Origin: Bacillota bacterium
GTDB lineage: Bacteria; Bacillota; Clostridia; Lachnospirales; Lachnospiraceae
NCBI GenBank assembly: GCA_023435505.1
Contig: JAEYRR010000182.1
Coordinates: 1 to 11,522 of the forward strand
Length of the DNA: 11,522 nt
Reading direction: 5' to 3'
Shown here: positions 1-6,614 of the stretch, piece after piece
Position numbering within the stretch: the first letter of the stretch is position 1
How the letters are laid out: every line of letters starts with the position of its first letter
Position numbers and translations under genes: made by a program
The notes under the pieces: generated by a model
Seen by the model: only the letters and a program-made list of their open reading frames with translations
Told to the model about the DNA's origin: nothing
The model's database searches: none

Positions 1-39
1 ATAATCCTTACTAAGGTTTTTCACTTCAATCATATTCAT
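1..39 (-). CDS. ABC transporter ATP-binding protein, N-terminal fragment
   Basis: Only the first 13 codons are in the window: ATG at 39-37 followed by MNMIEVKNLSKDY, running off the left edge. The pattern IEVKNLSKxY is the usual first strand of an ABC ATPase nucleotide-binding domain. It starts two bases after the TAA stop of the upstream permease, so the two are translationally coupled. A GGGG run just inside the end of that permease gene can act as the ribosome binding site. By position it should be the ATPase that energises the two ABC-2 permeases upstream, in the COG4586 type of exporter. Walker motifs lie outside the window, so the family call rests on the N-terminus and the operon context. 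Confidence 0.8.
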   Translation of the reverse strand, partial: MNMIEVKNLSKDY

Positions 40-41
40 AC

Positions 42-866
42 TTAATTCCCCGCACTTTCGTATTTCTTTAGGCCAAGTTTAAAGAACAACCCTGCTACCA
101 CCATAACCAATATTCCAACCAATAAAGTAAGTCCCGTTGCCCCTGTAAACTGGGCATATGTACTCTTGATTCCAAGCATATCAGACACTGGGTAAAAACT
201 CACCCATCCAATCGGGATTATATACGTCAATATAAATTGTAAGCTTTCCGGATACATAGAAAGGGGATACATTGTGGTTTTGTCGAAAATCTCCTGCGTG
301 TACATACCAAAATTGTTGGCGCTTCTTGTGAAAAAGGAAGTGGTGCCCAATAAGATGTATATCCCACCTCTGATTAAGGTAGCTCCTACAATAAGTGCCA
401 GAAGAGTCATTATGTTTCCAAAATTCCACTGGAACCCAACTTCATGGCATCCATATCCAAATACCAGGATTCCAGGTATTAAATCCGTTAGTCCAATCAC
501 ATTAATCTGAGTAAAGAAGAATTGATACAATACACTAAGGGGTCTTGTCAGATATCGGTCAAACTCGCCTTCTAACACAAAGTACCCCATAAACCAACCT
601 TGAATGAAAAATATCATAGAGAGGGCATGTGTGATTACAGAAAGCCCATATAAGAAGGCTAACTGTCCAAAATTCCAACCATTAATCTGTCCAAATTCCT
701 GTACCACAAATTGTATCGTGGCAAAACCCACAATAAACTGGATCGGATTTGACAGGAGCCATCCCAATATACTCGACGGATATTCTGTAATGGTAAGAAG
801 GGCTTGTTTTATACATACTCTTGTTACATCCAGGTAATGGAGCAGAGATTTTATACATTTTTTCAT
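42..866 (-). CDS. ABC-2 family exporter permease (COG3694-like)
   Basis: The 274-aa protein is very hydrophobic, with about six membrane segments (roughly residues 34-56, 60-85, 120-140, 150-175, 210-232 and 243-265). The N-terminus is short, cytoplasmic and basic. It looks like the ABC2_membrane_6/COG3694 permeases, recognisable by the loop GYFVLEGEFDRYLTRPLS near residues 93-110, in which L-x-RPL follows an acidic stretch. These proteins pair with a second, COG4587-type permease and an ATPase to make an export complex in the cytoplasmic membrane; the cargo is unknown for most members. The start has a GGGAGG site 7 bases upstream, inside the last codons of the preceding permease, and only four bases separate the two genes. 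The ATPase start lies two bases downstream. Substrate cannot be read from the sequence. Confidence 0.85.
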   Translation of the reverse strand: MKKCIKSLLHYLDVTRVCIKQALLTITEYPSSILGWLLSNPIQFIVGFATIQFVVQEFGQINGWNFGQLAFLYGLSVITHALSMIFFIQGWFMGYFVLEGEFDRYLTRPLSVLYQFFFTQINVIGLTDLIPGILVFGYGCHEVGFQWNFGNIMTLLALIVGATLIRGGIYILLGTTSFFTRSANNFGMYTQEIFDKTTMYPLSMYPESLQFILTYIIPIGWVSFYPVSDMLGIKSTYAQFTGATGLTLLVGILVMVVAGLFFKLGLKKYESAGN

Positions 867-870
867 TTTC

Positions 871-1671
871 TCAACCTCCCTGAATCATAATCTTGCCTGT
901 GATTTTTTTCTGCATATATCTATACAGTAAGGATAAAGCAATCATCCAGACAAACTGAATCAATAGCCCGCGAACCAAAGATTCTGTTGTATATTTACCG
1001 ATGTATATGTCTAAGGGCATTTGATAGAGGTATACAAATGGCAACGCCTGAAGTATCCCTTGAAACCAGTCTGGGAAAAACCAAATTGGTATAATGCTAC
1101 CTGATAACAATCTGATTAGATGCCGTTTCACCTGGATTAAAGCATCCATCTCAATGACAGAAAACGCCAACATTCCAAACAGAGCAGCCAGGAACCAATT
1201 TAAGAAAAATGCCATCGTTAAGCTTCCCATAAATAACAGAAAGCCTGTTATACTGCCAGGCGTTGGCAGCTTTATTAAAAGGCTTCCTATCAGAAAAATC
1301 GGTAATAGATTCTGAAACACTAATGCCGTTACTCCGCCAAGGTTTTCCGCAAAGAAAACTTTAAAGAGATTGACTGGCCTTATCATATCAATGGCAATCG
1401 TGCCCTGTCTAACACTAAGTGTGATTCTCCGTTCCACGTTAGTGGTCAGCACTACTGATATCATGGAAGAAAGCACTGTATATGTAAGCATCGTATCCAC
1501 TGTGACTCCCTGCACTGAATCTGCATTTTTAAATAAAGCTCTCCAAAAAAATGCCGATGCCACCATGATAATCGACTGCATAATAATATTGCCATACACT
1601 TCAAACTTATAGGCCAGACTTTTCAAAATCTGTGTTTTGTATACATAGAAGTAGACCTTCTTATTCTTCAT
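871..1671 (-). CDS. ABC-2 family exporter permease (COG4587-like)
   Basis: This 266-aa integral membrane protein is the first gene of the exporter operon. It has a short basic N-terminus (MKNKKVYFYVYKTQILKS) and about six hydrophobic segments (around residues 26-46, 60-80, 113-133, 142-170, 195-215 and 235-255). The central loop QGTIAIDMIRPVNL (residues 89-102) is the counterpart of the EGEFDRYLTRPLS loop in the next permease. This fits the two-permease COG4587/COG3694 pairing, in which the paralogues form a heterodimer. The start is supported by AGGAAGGGG at 1682-1690, about ten bases upstream. No convincing promoter was found in the 87 bases between the kinase stop and this start, so some readthrough from upstream is possible. 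Cargo is unknown. Confidence 0.85.
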   Translation of the reverse strand: MKNKKVYFYVYKTQILKSLAYKFEVYGNIIMQSIIMVASAFFWRALFKNADSVQGVTVDTMLTYTVLSSMISVVLTTNVERRITLSVRQGTIAIDMIRPVNLFKVFFAENLGGVTALVFQNLLPIFLIGSLLIKLPTPGSITGFLLFMGSLTMAFFLNWFLAALFGMLAFSVIEMDALIQVKRHLIRLLSGSIIPIWFFPDWFQGILQALPFVYLYQMPLDIYIGKYTTESLVRGLLIQFVWMIALSLLYRYMQKKITGKIMIQGG

Positions 1672-1717
1672 TTTAGCTATACCCCTTCCTATCTATTAGG
1701 GAATGTATGATACTCCA

Positions 1718-1753
1718 TAAAATCCAAGCCGCTCCCCAAAAAGGCGCGGCTTT
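1718..1753 (-). terminator. Probable intrinsic terminator after the PfkB kinase
   Basis: On the minus strand AAGCCGC (1752-1746) pairs with GCGGCTT (1732-1726). An inner GCC/GGG pairing around a TTTTT loop lengthens the stem. The following tract is GGATTTTA, so the U run is short. The hairpin begins six bases after the kinase stop codon. It would separate the GNAT/kinase pair from the exporter operon, though termination may be partial. Confidence 0.6.
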
Positions 1754-1758
1754 AAAAA

Positions 1759-2649
1759 TTATCTATTCAACATCTTCTCTACTTCCTCGAGCCTTGGAGG
1801 GAATAGGGGAAGTGGAAACCTTGAAATTGCCACAGCAGAGCAGGCTGAAGCAAACCGAACTATCTCCTCATCCTTCATGCCTTTAAGAAGGCCATATATA
1901 CAGCCTGCTTTAAAGGTATCACCTGCGCCAAGTGTGCTTTTCACATCAACTGTAAACGGCTTCATGCGATTTAACTTACCGCCTTTTCTGCCATAAAGCA
2001 TCTCCTTTTCACCTGTTGTAATAATGACAAGACCATTCGTGGTTTCTGTTAGTTGTTTAAAGACATCCTCGCGACTTAGGCCGGCATAGTGTCCTCCTAA
2101 ACATTCCTTTGAAACAACATTAATTGCAGCATGCTGATGTAGATATTCCGTATGAGGGCAGTCAATTGTCACATAGGGTTTGTTATATTGCACACATAGC
2201 TTCGCTACTAGAGTAGTCTCTTCTTGAAAAAATGGATCAATGGCGGCAACCATACATTCTCTGATATCAGACTCCTTTGGCACATTCCATCTTTTCACTC
2301 CGCTCTGATACAAGCTTTGAAAGGTTCCCATAGGGGAACGGACTAAATCTGCAATCACTACATAATCCATTAAGCCCTTATAATCCGGATCAAAATAAAC
2401 AGAGGATAAGTCCACTGATTTATCCTTGTAGAAATCTTTTAGCATAGGCCCTACTTCTGTCCCTATATGGGTTCCATCTATCTTTACCTCCACCCCAAGG
2501 GAAGATAGAACAGTCGCTGCCGTACCCGTCTCACCACCTGGAAGGAAATACTTTCCACTAAGCTCCGAATATTCATCCGGTCTCAAAAATCCATCTTTCA
2601 AATAAAATGAATGTGTCCCTAGAATCTGTCCATATAAATATGCCTTCAT
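1759..2649 (-). CDS. PfkB-family carbohydrate kinase
   Basis: This is a cytoplasmic ribokinase-fold kinase, which transfers phosphate from ATP to a sugar or nucleoside. The chosen start gives 296 aa, the normal size for the family. PfkB signature 1 is seen as PGGETGTAATVLSSLG (residues 37-52), and signature 2 as VDVKSTLGAGDTFKAG (residues 234-249), with D244 as the expected catalytic base. TTGEKE at 211-216 is the usual ATP-side loop. The substrate is not readable. The start at 2649 is preferred to the ATG at 2658 because AGGAGG (2659-2664) directly abuts 2658 but sits nine bases before 2649. A GNAT acetyltransferase gene ends 44 bases upstream, so the two are probably cotranscribed. A hairpin terminator follows. 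Confidence 0.85.
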   Translation of the reverse strand: MKAYLYGQILGTHSFYLKDGFLRPDEYSELSGKYFLPGGETGTAATVLSSLGVEVKIDGTHIGTEVGPMLKDFYKDKSVDLSSVYFDPDYKGLMDYVVIADLVRSPMGTFQSLYQSGVKRWNVPKESDIRECMVAAIDPFFQEETTLVAKLCVQYNKPYVTIDCPHTEYLHQHAAINVVSKECLGGHYAGLSREDVFKQLTETTNGLVIITTGEKEMLYGRKGGKLNRMKPFTVDVKSTLGAGDTFKAGCIYGLLKGMKDEEIVRFASACSAVAISRFPLPLFPPRLEEVEKMLNR

Positions 2650-2693
2650 CGCTCTCATCCTCCTGTTTTTTACATATCCTAAGCATATACTAC

Positions 2694-3128
2694 TTACAAT
2701 ACAAGCTTTCGATGATAGTCATCTTCATCCTCACCGTAGATAACAAAACCTAGCTTATCATAAAGATGTGCTGCCACCATATTATTCTTTCGATGGCCGA
2801 GATTGATAACAGAAACTTTTAAATTCTCTCTCAAATACTCGATTGCCAGCTTCATTGCCTCCGTCGCATATCCTTTTTTCTGATATCTTTCATCAATCAT
2901 TAATGGATTGATAAATCCTGAAACTCCATCTTCGTCGTAACCTAATCCCAATAATCCAACAATACACTCATCTGACTTAATTGCAAATAACGTTGATTTC
3001 TCCTCATATCGGCTTATTCCCACCCAATAGACATTAGGAACTGAAAATATCTCTCTTTGCTCCATTGATACTGAAAGATTACATGTCTCTAGCCAATTAT
3101 GTACATTCAGTTCTTCTATGTAGACCAT
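2694..3128 (-). CDS. GNAT-family N-acetyltransferase (spermidine/spermine acetyltransferase-like)
   Basis: The 144-aa protein transfers an acetyl group from acetyl-CoA to an amine. Motif A is clear: INPLMIDERYQKKGYATEAM (residues 73-92), with the CoA-pyrophosphate loop Q83-KKGYA. Motif B is KNNMVAAHLYDKLGFVIYGE (residues 114-133), containing the usual N-x-x-A-x-x-LYxKxGF pattern. The overall arrangement recalls the BltD/PaiA polyamine acetyltransferases of Bacillus, but the similarity is judged by eye and the substrate is inference. GGGGAG lies eight bases before the ATG. The gene leads a probable two-gene unit with the PfkB kinase; no shared pathway is obvious. A ferritin terminator lies upstream, so it must have its own promoter. 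Confidence 0.8.
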   Translation of the reverse strand: MVYIEELNVHNWLETCNLSVSMEQREIFSVPNVYWVGISRYEEKSTLFAIKSDECIVGLLGLGYDEDGVSGFINPLMIDERYQKKGYATEAMKLAIEYLRENLKVSVINLGHRKNNMVAAHLYDKLGFVIYGEDEDDYHRKLVL

Positions 3129-3171
3129 TTATATTCTCCCCAAATCTAATCTCATTTCTTTATCATTCTAT

Positions 3172-3200
3172 ATTTTACCATATTTTATATATCCTTACTA
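3172..3200 (-). promoter_or_regulatory. Possible extended -10 promoter for the GNAT/kinase pair
   Basis: On the minus strand TATGGTAAAAT has the extended -10 form TG-N-TAAAAT, with the -10 box at 3172-3177. The hexamer 17 bases upstream, TAGTAA, is a poor -35 box. The site lies between the ferritin terminator and the GNAT start, about 45 bases before the ATG. It is weak on sequence alone because the region is very AT-rich. Confidence 0.4.
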
Positions 3201-3227
3201 CCATAAAGATTTGTTATTTTAGATTAT

Positions 3228-3274
3228 AAAAAAAGCCATGTTTTAGGTTATGACTTACCCTAAAACATGGCTTT
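3228..3274 (-). terminator. Strong intrinsic terminator after ferritin
   Basis: A perfect 16-bp inverted repeat (3232-3247 with 3259-3274, loop of 11 bases) is followed on the minus strand by a run of seven T, part of it paired in the stem. This is a textbook Rho-independent terminator for the ferritin transcript. On the plus strand the tract after the hairpin is CCTTCT, so activity in that direction would be weaker; no plus-strand gene reaches it. Confidence 0.9.
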
Positions 3275-3344
3275 CCTTCTATAGAACTAAGGATGGAGCT
3301 GCATACATCCGAGCCTTTAATTCATTATCTAACATATACAAGCC

Positions 3345-3791
3345 TTATGGATCGCCTGCAAACAAATCGTATTTTTTAATATTTTCATCTGCATTCTTTT
3401 CTTCTTCGCCCTGTTCTTTGATAAACCAATCAAGGAACTGCATGGTACGAAAATCGCTGATTTTATAAGCTGCTGCATAGATCTTATTAATGGAATCCGT
3501 AACAAATTGCTCATGTTCTAAAGCCTTAACCAATGGTTCCCTAAAATCATTGTATTTTTCATTAGGACCGGCAATTTCTGTTAAAACAACTGATTCTGAA
3601 TTATTTAATAAGTATTGGCGGAAAAGCAATGCATGATCTCTTTCCTCCTGCATCTGCACAAAGAACCAATTCTCGAATCCATTTAAATTCTGATCAGCAT
3701 AATAATTAGCCATATCCAGATATAAATAGGCGGAAAATAGTTCTTTATTAATCTGTTCGTTTAATAATTTCGTGATTTCTTGATTTAGCAT
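3345..3791 (-). CDS. ftnA: Non-haem ferritin (bacterial FtnA type)
   Basis: This is an iron-storage protein: it oxidises Fe(II) at a di-iron centre and stores the mineral inside a 24-subunit cage in the cytoplasm. The 148-aa product keeps the expected ligands at the same numbers as E. coli FtnA: E17, E50, H53, E94, Q127 and E130, with the third-site residues E49, E126 and E129. Y24 and W122 are also kept. There is no heme-binding methionine motif of bacterioferritin and no Dps-type N-terminal tail. It is a single-gene unit, with its own promoter about 80-110 bases upstream and a strong terminator downstream. The start is preceded by a purine-rich AAGGAAAGGATAGG stretch. A PerR-box-like palindrome lies in the leader, so control by peroxide or iron is plausible. 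Confidence 0.95.
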   Translation of the reverse strand: MLNQEITKLLNEQINKELFSAYLYLDMANYYADQNLNGFENWFFVQMQEERDHALLFRQYLLNNSESVVLTEIAGPNEKYNDFREPLVKALEHEQFVTDSINKIYAAAYKISDFRTMQFLDWFIKEQGEEEKNADENIKKYDLFAGDP

Positions 3792-3815
3792 ATTATCCTA
3801 TCCTTTCCTTTTTAT

Positions 3816-3830
3816 TTATAATTATTAGAT
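3816..3830. promoter_or_regulatory. Candidate PerR/Fur-family box in the ferritin leader
   Basis: TTATAATTATTAGAT matches 12 of the 14 specified positions of the Bacillus PerR consensus TTATAAT-N-ATTATAA. It sits 25-39 bases upstream of the ferritin ATG, between the -10 box and the ribosome binding site. Bound repressor there could block transcription. PerR control of ferritin is known in Staphylococcus aureus. The surrounding DNA is about 85 percent A+T, so a chance match is quite possible. Confidence 0.35.
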
Positions 3831-3852
3831 AAAAACCGTTTTTATACGGCTT
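3831..3852 (-). promoter_or_regulatory. Terminator-like hairpin in the ferritin 5' leader
   Basis: In minus-strand RNA AAGCCGU (3852-3846) pairs with ACGGUUU (3839-3833) around a six-base loop, with one G-U pair, followed by two more U. It lies about 12 bases after the predicted transcription start. The stem is short (four G-C or C-G pairs), so it may be a weak attenuator, an mRNA-stabilising 5' hairpin, or nothing. Confidence 0.35.
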
Positions 3853-3870
3853 GGTATACTAAGTACCTTT

Positions 3871-3900
3871 ATTTTATCATAAAATTCCTATTTAACACAA
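3871..3900 (-). promoter_or_regulatory. ftnA: Ferritin promoter
   Basis: On the minus strand TTGTGT (3895-3900) is followed after 18 bases by TAAAAT (3871-3876). The -10 box is preceded by TG-A, the extended -10 arrangement. Predicted transcription starts near 3864, leaving a leader of roughly 70 bases. No other good sigma-A promoter is seen between the helicase stop and the ferritin start. Confidence 0.55.
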
Positions 3901-3934
3901 CGTTTTCTAATTCTTATTTATAATTTTTGCATAT

Positions 3935-5407
3935 CTACGTAAATATTTTGCTGCTCTCGGTTCTTCGAACCTTTCTATGCTTGCCTTTTAAGGTCTTTTC
4001 CGGCAGCTTCTTCATCACTAGCTCACCTTTCCCATTGAATATTTCAATATATACAACGCTCTCTCTTACGTCTATAATCCCGATATCCTCTTGGGTCATG
4101 CCATCAATGGCACATATGGTTGCCACCACGTCACCTGCACGAATCTTCGATTTCTTTCCCCCACTGATGGTAAGCTTCATGATGGAGTCGTGAAATCCAG
4201 CGCCTTTTCCTTCCTGTAGCACAATTTTTTCTTTCTGCCGTTTCATGAATCTGCGTTCGTTCTCTATGCAATCAGAGTTTTTCGTATATTCCTTCATAGC
4301 AATGTTGGTACCTATATAGGTTTCCACAGCATTCTGATAGTGCTTTTCCATAGGTGCAATTAAACTGATGACTTTTCCTTCTTTCCCATTTCTCGCAGTT
4401 CGCCCGCCACGATGTACATAATTTTCTTTCTTGGTAGGAAAATCATAGTTAAATACATGAGTGATATTGGAAAAATCAATTCCTCTAGCCGCTACATCTG
4501 TCGTCACCAGATAATGAAACTTTCCTTTTCGAAAATCAGCAATGGAATAAAGGCGGTCTCTCTGCTCCATACCACCATGAAGCATTCCACAACGAATCCC
4601 CTTCCTTCGCATCTTCTGATATAAGGTATTCACCATCTCTCTGGTATCGCAGAAAATCATAGCGTTTTCCGGATTTTCTGACATTAACAGCTCCAGAAAG
4701 AGAGCATATTTCTCCTCCTGTTCCACGTCATACCCAACCTGAGTCAGTCCATCAGCTGTTTCAAATTCTGATTCTATGGTAATAGAAATCGGATCTTTCA
4801 TATACTGATTGATAAGACGATTTAGATGCTCTCCTATGGTGGCGGAAAACAAGAGAAGTGTCATAGGATGTCCCACACTCTGAATCACCTGTTCCACTTC
4901 ATCTAAAAATCCCATATCAAGCATCAGGTCCGCTTCGTCAATTACCAGATACTTTACTGCACCTAACTCTATATGATCTCTTCGAATATGATCTAACAGT
5001 CTCCCCGGCGTCCCTACTACGATATGCGCTTTCTGACGAAGAGAAATGCGCTGTTTCTCAATAGGCATCCCTCCGAAAACAACCGGAACTTTTATCTTTT
5101 TCTTCCGGCCAATTAGATAGATCTCCTCCTGGACCTGAACAGCCAGCTCTCTGGTTGGTTCTAAGATAATTGCCTGTGGAGAATGTTCTTCCCAGACAAT
5201 TTTTTCACAGATTGGGATAGCAAATGCAGCGGTCTTTCCACTACCAGTCTGTGATTTTCCTACTATATCCTTCCCTTCTAATATCACTGGGATTGCACTC
5301 CGCTGAATAGGCGTTGGTGTGTGATATCCAAGTACATCAAGTGCCTGTATTATCTCATCTGTCAGCCCATAGTTTTGAAAGGACTTCCTCTTCTTTTTGT
5401 CTTCCAT
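3935..5407 (-). CDS. dbpA: DEAD-box ATP-dependent RNA helicase, DbpA/YxiN type
   Basis: The 490-aa protein is a complete DEAD-box helicase. It has a Q motif (residues 10-36, FQNYGL through PTPIQ), motif I QTGSGKT (53-59), Ia PTRELA (84-89), GTPGR (132-136), DEAD (157-160), SAT (188-190), TDVAARGID (303-311) and motif VI HRGGRTARNG (332-341). The C-terminal part, about 404-480, matches the DbpA RNA-binding domain: KLTISGGKKSKIRAGDVVATI, then DIGIIDVRESVVYIEI. That domain directs DbpA and YxiN to hairpin 92 of 23S rRNA during 50S subunit assembly. Motif VI has RTARNG where RTGRAG is more usual. The start is supported by AAGGAG seven bases upstream. A 53-codon small ORF ends 37 bases before it and shares its promoter. 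No hairpin terminator was found after the TAG stop. Confidence 0.93.
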   Translation of the reverse strand: MEDKKKRKSFQNYGLTDEIIQALDVLGYHTPTPIQRSAIPVILEGKDIVGKSQTGSGKTAAFAIPICEKIVWEEHSPQAIILEPTRELAVQVQEEIYLIGRKKKIKVPVVFGGMPIEKQRISLRQKAHIVVGTPGRLLDHIRRDHIELGAVKYLVIDEADLMLDMGFLDEVEQVIQSVGHPMTLLLFSATIGEHLNRLINQYMKDPISITIESEFETADGLTQVGYDVEQEEKYALFLELLMSENPENAMIFCDTREMVNTLYQKMRRKGIRCGMLHGGMEQRDRLYSIADFRKGKFHYLVTTDVAARGIDFSNITHVFNYDFPTKKENYVHRGGRTARNGKEGKVISLIAPMEKHYQNAVETYIGTNIAMKEYTKNSDCIENERRFMKRQKEKIVLQEGKGAGFHDSIMKLTISGGKKSKIRAGDVVATICAIDGMTQEDIGIIDVRESVVYIEIFNGKGELVMKKLPEKTLKGKHRKVRRTESSKIFT

Positions 5408-5444
5408 TACATTCTCCTTATTACAATGGTTCCATATATCTCCC

Positions 5445-5606
5445 CTAATAAGAGATTTTCTTCGTTCTTTCTGCGCCTGTATTGATATTCTTATGACTCT
5501 TCTCCACTTTTCCGACTCCTATTTTCTTTTCTTCCTGTAAAAACTTAGCTTTGCTTTTCTTTGCTTCAATCAGCTCTTTCATCTTTTTCATATCTTTCAT
5601 TGACAT
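5445..5606 (-). CDS. Small Lys-rich protein, 53 aa, function unknown
   Basis: The ORF runs from ATG 5606 to TAG 5445 and encodes a hydrophilic, basic product starting MSMKDMKKMKELIEAKKSKA and ending with TGAERTKKISY. Roughly the first 28 residues look like an amphipathic helix or coiled coil; there is no membrane segment or signal peptide. GGAG (5616-5619) lies nine bases before the ATG. An in-frame ATG at 5621 would add MEIWN but lacks a good site. The ORF lies between a good promoter (5675-5703) and the helicase start, 37 bases apart, so the two are probably cotranscribed. I do not recognise the family. Its lysine-rich composition would suit RNA or ribosome contact, but that is inference. 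A leader peptide role is the main alternative. Confidence 0.6.
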   Translation of the reverse strand: MSMKDMKKMKELIEAKKSKAKFLQEEKKIGVGKVEKSHKNINTGAERTKKISY

Positions 5607-5674
5607 ATTCCATATCTCCATTCTTTATAATGATCTATTATCTCACCTTTTTAAATATATTAACAATCTGATAA

Positions 5675-5703
5675 AGTATAGCACTCTACCAACTACACTT
5701 CAA
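5675..5703 (-). promoter_or_regulatory. Promoter for the small ORF and DbpA helicase
   Basis: On the minus strand TTGAAG (5698-5703), a 17-base spacer, then TATACT (5675-5680). This is a good sigma-A-like arrangement. Predicted start is near 5668, leaving a leader of about 60 bases to the small ORF. It lies downstream of the terminator of the phosphatase gene, as expected for a separate unit. Confidence 0.6.
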
Positions 5704-5729
5704 GAAATGATTATAGGCCTCCCAATGTG

Positions 5730-5765
5730 AAAAAAAGGAGCTGCCTAGTGGCTAACTCCTCCTTT
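5730..5765 (-). terminator. Intrinsic terminator after the histidine phosphatase
   Basis: On the minus strand AAAGGAG (5765-5759) pairs with CTCCTTT (5740-5734), with an inner GCC/GGC helix (5752-5750 with 5745-5743), and a run of seven T ends at 5730. An alternative register uses AGGAG at 5760-5756. The hairpin begins 14 bases after the stop codon of the phosphatase gene. Confidence 0.85.
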
Positions 5766-5778
5766 GTCTCTTACCCTT

Positions 5779-6510
5779 TTAATCATGCCTTTCCTCTTCA
5801 TTGGTATAACACTCACAGAACCTGGCAGCAAAAGAAGGTTCCCTCCCAGCTACATACAGATGTGAGATATCCCCTAAGGCCTGTGCTCGAAAACATGCTA
5901 TCCCCTCTCTTCTCTCTTCTGTATATATTGTTGTCACTGAGCTAGGTGCAGCGCTAAATCCATGCCATAAAACGTATGGTGATAGGTTCATTAGATGGCT
6001 AAGAAGTACGCATTCCAGACCAAAATGGCAGAAAAAGACGATGGTATCTTGATTAGGCGCTTCTGCACGATAGAGAAGTCCATCTCTTACATAACCATGT
6101 TTTGCTAGCACTTTATCAAACTGGTAGCATACCTCATCATACTGTTCTCCGACTTTCCCTTCCTGTATTAGACTCACATTTTTCCATTGCTCTCGGTCAA
6201 GCAATAAAGGTTCCTTCGCCCAATCCTGTGGAAGCCAATCCCATATGTATGTTTCTTGTCCATTTTTATCAGGTCGTTTTATAAGTGCAGGGAATTCCTG
6301 CAACCAGTCACATATCTTAGCTTCTCTTCTAAGCTTCTTAAGGGTGCAGGAGGCCGTATCCCTTGCTCGTCCCAAAGGAGATACGTAAAAGTCCTTAACC
6401 GTAAGCTTTACCATGCGTTCTGAAAGAAGCTCTGCCTCCTCCCATCCGGTCTTTGTCAGTGAATCGTTACTATAATCAGGATCTGCATGACGAATTATCA
6501 ATATGCGCAT
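5779..6510 (-). CDS. Histidine phosphatase family protein (phosphoglycerate-mutase fold)
   Basis: The 243-aa cytoplasmic protein belongs to the branch-1 histidine phosphatases, which work through a phospho-histidine. The catalytic motif is LIIRHADPDY (residues 4-13), with R7 and H8 and an Ala in place of the Gly of the classical RHG. SPLGRARDTA (44-53) supplies the second phosphate-binding Arg, and FFCHFG (159-164) carries the second catalytic His, H162. The protein has about 40 residues more than a minimal member, mainly an insert at 75-130 rich in Trp and acidic residues. The substrate is unknown. ATG 6510 is preferred to the upstream ATG at 6537 because GGAGG (6519-6523) lies eight bases before it and inside the longer reading. 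It is a single-gene unit with its own promoter and terminator. Confidence 0.85.
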   Translation of the reverse strand: MRILIIRHADPDYSNDSLTKTGWEEAELLSERMVKLTVKDFYVSPLGRARDTASCTLKKLRREAKICDWLQEFPALIKRPDKNGQETYIWDWLPQDWAKEPLLLDREQWKNVSLIQEGKVGEQYDEVCYQFDKVLAKHGYVRDGLLYRAEAPNQDTIVFFCHFGLECVLLSHLMNLSPYVLWHGFSAAPSSVTTIYTEERREGIACFRAQALGDISHLYVAGREPSFAARFCECYTNEEERHD

Positions 6511-6542
6511 CTTATTATCCTCCATATGTACAAACAATAATA

Positions 6543-6590
6543 AATATACCTTATTATAGCCCTATTCTAGGTTCTATCACAAGGTATATT
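6543..6590. repeat. Perfect 10-bp inverted repeat enclosing the phosphatase promoter
   Basis: AATATACCTT (6543-6552) and its exact reverse complement AAGGTATATT (6581-6590) are separated by 28 bases. One arm touches the -35 box and the region just upstream of it; the other begins right after the -10 box and covers the likely transcription start. The arrangement resembles a pair of operator half-sites that could hold a DNA loop or a dimer across the promoter. It could also fold as a cruciform with a large loop, which is less likely. Confidence 0.6.
6553..6582 (-). promoter_or_regulatory. Promoter of the histidine phosphatase gene
   Basis: On the minus strand TTGTGA (6577-6582), an 18-base spacer, then a perfect TATAAT (6553-6558). 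Predicted start is near 6546, about 36 bases before the chosen ATG. The promoter core sits between the two arms of the 6543-6590 inverted repeat. Confidence 0.6.
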
Positions 6591-6614
6591 GACTATGTTC
6601 TTCTCAAATCTAAA

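Noticed and set aside
274..837. Plus-strand ORFs of 77-78 codons across the first permease
   Set aside because: They lie antisense to a clear membrane protein gene, have no ribosome binding site and no recognisable protein features.
1672..1758. Promoter for the exporter operon in the gap after the kinase
   Set aside because: No pair of hexamers with acceptable spacing and match could be found, so none is annotated.
3329..3514. Minus-strand 61-codon ORF overlapping the 3' end of ferritin
   Set aside because: It is in another frame of a well-supported ferritin gene and has no recognisable content; codon composition is that of a shadow frame.
6511..6537. Longer start for the histidine phosphatase at 6537
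   Set aside because: The extra nine codons contain the GGAGG site that serves the ATG at 6510, and the catalytic strand normally begins at the N-terminus.
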